Shown piece after piece: positions 62,249 to 64,000 of a stretch of 64,000 nt of DNA. The stretch covers positions 79,308 to 143,307 of the forward strand of contig NZ_JAJGQH010000016.1 of NCBI RefSeq assembly GCF_020783655.1, read 5' to 3'. The stretch comes from Xanthomonas melonis (GTDB taxonomy: Bacteria; Pseudomonadota; Gammaproteobacteria; Xanthomonadales; Xanthomonadaceae). Every line of letters begins with the position of its first letter. The first letter of the stretch is position 1. The notes under the pieces were generated by a model. That model searched no databases and was not told where the DNA came from. It saw only the letters and a list, made by a program, of their open reading frames with translations. Position numbers and translations under genes: made by a program.

Positions 62249-62749
62249 TCAAATCAGGCCGCGTGCCGCCATGGATAGCGCCGCTCGATTGGTCACAACG
62301 AAATGATCGAGCAGCCTGACATCCACTAATGCCAAGGCCTCCGCAAGCCGTTTGGTCACAGCCTGATCTGCAGCCGATGGCTCTGGATCACCACTGGGGT
62401 GATTATGCGCTAGCAAAACTGCCGCCGCGTTCAGTGACAGCGCGCGCTGGACAACGATGCGCGGATGCACCGTGGACTGGTCGACCGAGCCGGAGAACAG
62501 ACGCTCTGCCTGGATGAGCCGGTGCCGGACATCCAGGAAGGCAACCTCAAAGTGTTCCCGTGGTTCGTCTGCCAGCCGAAGCCGGAAGAATTTGCCGCCG
62601 GCGTCAGGGCTATCCATCAGTTGGTCGCGTTGAGCCGCACGCCGCTCGATGATCTTGAGCGCGCGAGTGATTGTCCGGTTCTCCCGAACCCTTGCTGCAG
62701 CGATGGCGCCAATCCCAGACCCATCCAGGAGTTGCGGTAGCGCCATCAT
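62249..62749 (-). CDS. RadC-like JAB/MPN domain protein of mobile elements
   Basis: A 166-residue protein. The JAMM metal motif is AHNHPSGDPEPSAADQAV, with the upstream strand FEVAFLDVRHRLIQ as in RadC. It lacks the N-terminal helix-hairpin-helix region of chromosomal RadC apart from a short part. Such proteins are common on plasmids and ICEs; a repair role is doubtful. Start ATG at 62749 overlaps the upstream stop (ATGA). Confidence 0.85.
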   Translation of the reverse strand: MMALPQLLDGSGIGAIAAARVRENRTITRALKIIERRAAQRDQLMDSPDAGGKFFRLRLADEPREHFEVAFLDVRHRLIQAERLFSGSVDQSTVHPRIVVQRALSLNAAAVLLAHNHPSGDPEPSAADQAVTKRLAEALALVDVRLLDHFVVTNRAALSMAARGLI

Positions 62750-63702
62750 GGGGTCAGCTCCAGAACCTCTTCCCACGCACGTCGCTTGATTGCAGCCCCC
62801 GACCCAAACCAGGCAGCGTCCCGGCGGTTGTCATCACTATGCGCACGCCGGTGATGGTCAACGAACTCGGTCAGACTGTTGAGCACACCCCATGCAGTCC
62901 CGCGACTGGAGGAGAGGGTTGCCCCATGCCCACCACCCTCGTACAGCGCGCGCACCTTTGTCACTGCCTGTTCATTCACAACTGCCGAGCCCGGCTTCGA
63001 GCCTCCATACACCAACACACGACGCAGCAGTCCCTCCACAGAATCCGGAGGGACGGGCACATCGCACAATGCCTTCATCCGATCCACGAAGCCGTCCCAC
63101 TCGCCAACGAGGATGCCTAGTTGACGCTTGATAGCGTCGGGATGGAACTGACTGCGATGTGGCACCTTGATGGCCCCCGCACTCTGATCCACGGCGATCT
63201 GCAGCGTGTTGTTGCATACCACGCGAACGGACGTGAATTGCGCTGTCGTCGCCAGTGTCCCGTCGCACGCTGTTGCTAGCAGCAGGTATCCATCGACTCT
63301 GTCGCGCCCTTTCAATGCGGTGCTCTGTCCGGTCCTGGCCAAGGCCCAGAACTTCTTTCCGCCACGCAGGACGCCGGCAGTTTCAAGTTCGAACCCGTGA
63401 AGTGCTGTCAGATCGCGGTAGAACTCCAGGATCTCGCCAGGCTGTACAACCTGGAAGCGCTTGGACACCACCGCCAGCGGCGCCTGAGTGTCCGATCGAT
63501 AGAGCACCTTCTGCTCAGGAAAGGTGCCGGTACCATCTGAGCCGGGGCCTTGCGTGGTGTAACGCACCTCTGATTCTGTTATCTCCCATTCCATACCCGC
63601 TTGGCGCCTCCAGACTTCGATGGGTTGGTGCTTGCCCAGCTCGTTACCCAGGCCATGCCAAGGTGTCTGGCCCTTGTATGCCATCGATTCAACAAGATGC
63701 AC
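62746..63702 (-). CDS. DUF932 phage/plasmid-like protein (TIGR03299 type)
   Basis: A 318-residue protein starting at GTG with AGGAGAG five to eleven bases upstream. Family features: HLVESMAYKGQTPWHGLGNE at the start, YRSDTQAPLAVVSKRFQVVQ in the middle and FTSVRVVCNNTLQIA. DUF932 proteins are abundant on plasmids and integrative elements; their role is unknown. It is co-transcribed with the RadC-like gene. Confidence 0.85.
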   Translation of the reverse strand: MHLVESMAYKGQTPWHGLGNELGKHQPIEVWRRQAGMEWEITESEVRYTTQGPGSDGTGTFPEQKVLYRSDTQAPLAVVSKRFQVVQPGEILEFYRDLTALHGFELETAGVLRGGKKFWALARTGQSTALKGRDRVDGYLLLATACDGTLATTAQFTSVRVVCNNTLQIAVDQSAGAIKVPHRSQFHPDAIKRQLGILVGEWDGFVDRMKALCDVPVPPDSVEGLLRRVLVYGGSKPGSAVVNEQAVTKVRALYEGGGHGATLSSSRGTAWGVLNSLTEFVDHHRRAHSDDNRRDAAWFGSGAAIKRRAWEEVLELTP

Positions 63703-63730
63703 GTTTCTCTCCTAAATGCGGCGACATAAA

Positions 63731-63764
63731 CGCACAAGGCCCGGACGATGCCGGGCCTTGTGCG
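63731..63764. repeat. Perfect 14-bp hairpin upstream of the DUF932 gene
   Basis: CGCACAAGGCCCGG-ACGATG-CCGGGCCTTGTGCG. It lies 28 bp before the DUF932 start, in its leader. It may be a terminator for leftward transcription from the right or a stable leader structure; no long T-run follows. Confidence 0.55.
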
Positions 63765-63923
63765 GTGCCTATGAATGATGAATCAGTTGTTTCGGAAGAA
63801 CTCCGAACCACTGGGAGCAAAGGAACAGCGCGCTACGGCAGCTAAGATGGAGGCCGCAACAATGAAAACGCAGTACAGGAACTCAGACTTGTCCCTCATC
63901 AGATCACTCAGTCAATGAACGGA

Positions 63924-64000
63924 TGTCAACGCCGATTTAAATCTGACCCACTTTTCGTTGGATCGCCGAAGTAAATCTGACCCACCCGGGGTCTTGTTCG
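63924..64000. mobile_element. Probable left end of an IS21-like element, runs off right edge
   Basis: TGTCAACGCC starts a terminus in which TAAATCTGACCCAC occurs twice (63938-63951 and 63972-63985). IS21-family ends begin with TG and carry multiple copies of a short terminal repeat. No transposase is in the window, so the family call is tentative. The 160 bp before it hold no recognisable gene. Confidence 0.5.

Noticed and set aside
1..64000. CRISPR arrays, rRNA or complete tRNA genes
   Set aside because: No regularly spaced repeats and no cloverleaf or rRNA-like segments were recognised on either strand by reading.

Overview
The window looks like a Xanthomonas (Xanthomonadaceae) chromosome. 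Most of it is high-GC and tightly packed, with ATGA/GTGA stop-start overlaps. It carries an IS1478-like IS5-family element, a dTDP-3-acetamido-3,6-dideoxyhexose gene set of the kind found in Xanthomonas surface polysaccharide loci, and a complete System I cytochrome c assembly block apart from ccmA and ccmB. The genus is inferred from gene content; no database was searched.

Layout. 1-8 kb is ordinary chromosome: a partial ElyC/YdcF-like protein, a DUF47-Pit phosphate uptake pair with a candidate Pho box, a CNNM/CorC transporter, an ExoD-like protein, a general-stress flavin protein, a luciferase-like monooxygenase and an MFS transporter. 8.0-19.3 kb is an uncharacterised biosynthesis-like locus: ABC exporter, HPr-kinase-like protein, B12-type radical SAM enzyme, NTP_transf_5 nucleotidyltransferase, two GT4 glycosyltransferases, two methyltransferases and an amidohydrolase. 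19.6-27.9 kb is a surface-polysaccharide operon on the minus strand: FdtA, acetyltransferase, five-bladed-propeller protein, GNAT/FemAB-like protein, FdtB, Wzx, GT2, Wzy and Wzz. The two blocks probably cooperate or share a history, because they are adjacent and both contain glycosyltransferases, but no initiating transferase or obvious peptide substrate is visible.

28.2-39.5 kb reads in one direction and is themed on c-type cytochromes: cytochrome b561, a haem-binding beta-barrel protein, a small cytochrome c, an outer-membrane protein, an ECF sigma / anti-sigma / subtilisin-like protease cassette, then ccmCDEFGHI. Next come a KaiC-like ATPase paired with a hybrid histidine kinase, a MarR regulator with a flavin monooxygenase, and a chemoreceptor.

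47.9-55.4 kb is a small genomic island bounded by 14-bp direct repeats that match the usual 3' end of a tRNA-Ser gene. Its cargo is a giant helicase-nuclease and a divergent Abi-C protein with a HEPN-like motif, next to a frameshifted integrase remnant; it is most simply read as a phage-defence island. A second element starts at the right-hand repeat: a P4-type integrase, an AlpA-domain protein overlapping it, a MobQ-type relaxase with a candidate oriT, an IS5-family insertion, a lipoprotein, an XRE repressor with a predicted operator, a RadC-like protein and a DUF932 protein. It runs to the right edge, where an IS21-like end appears. It is best described as an integrative mobilisable element whose right end lies outside the window.
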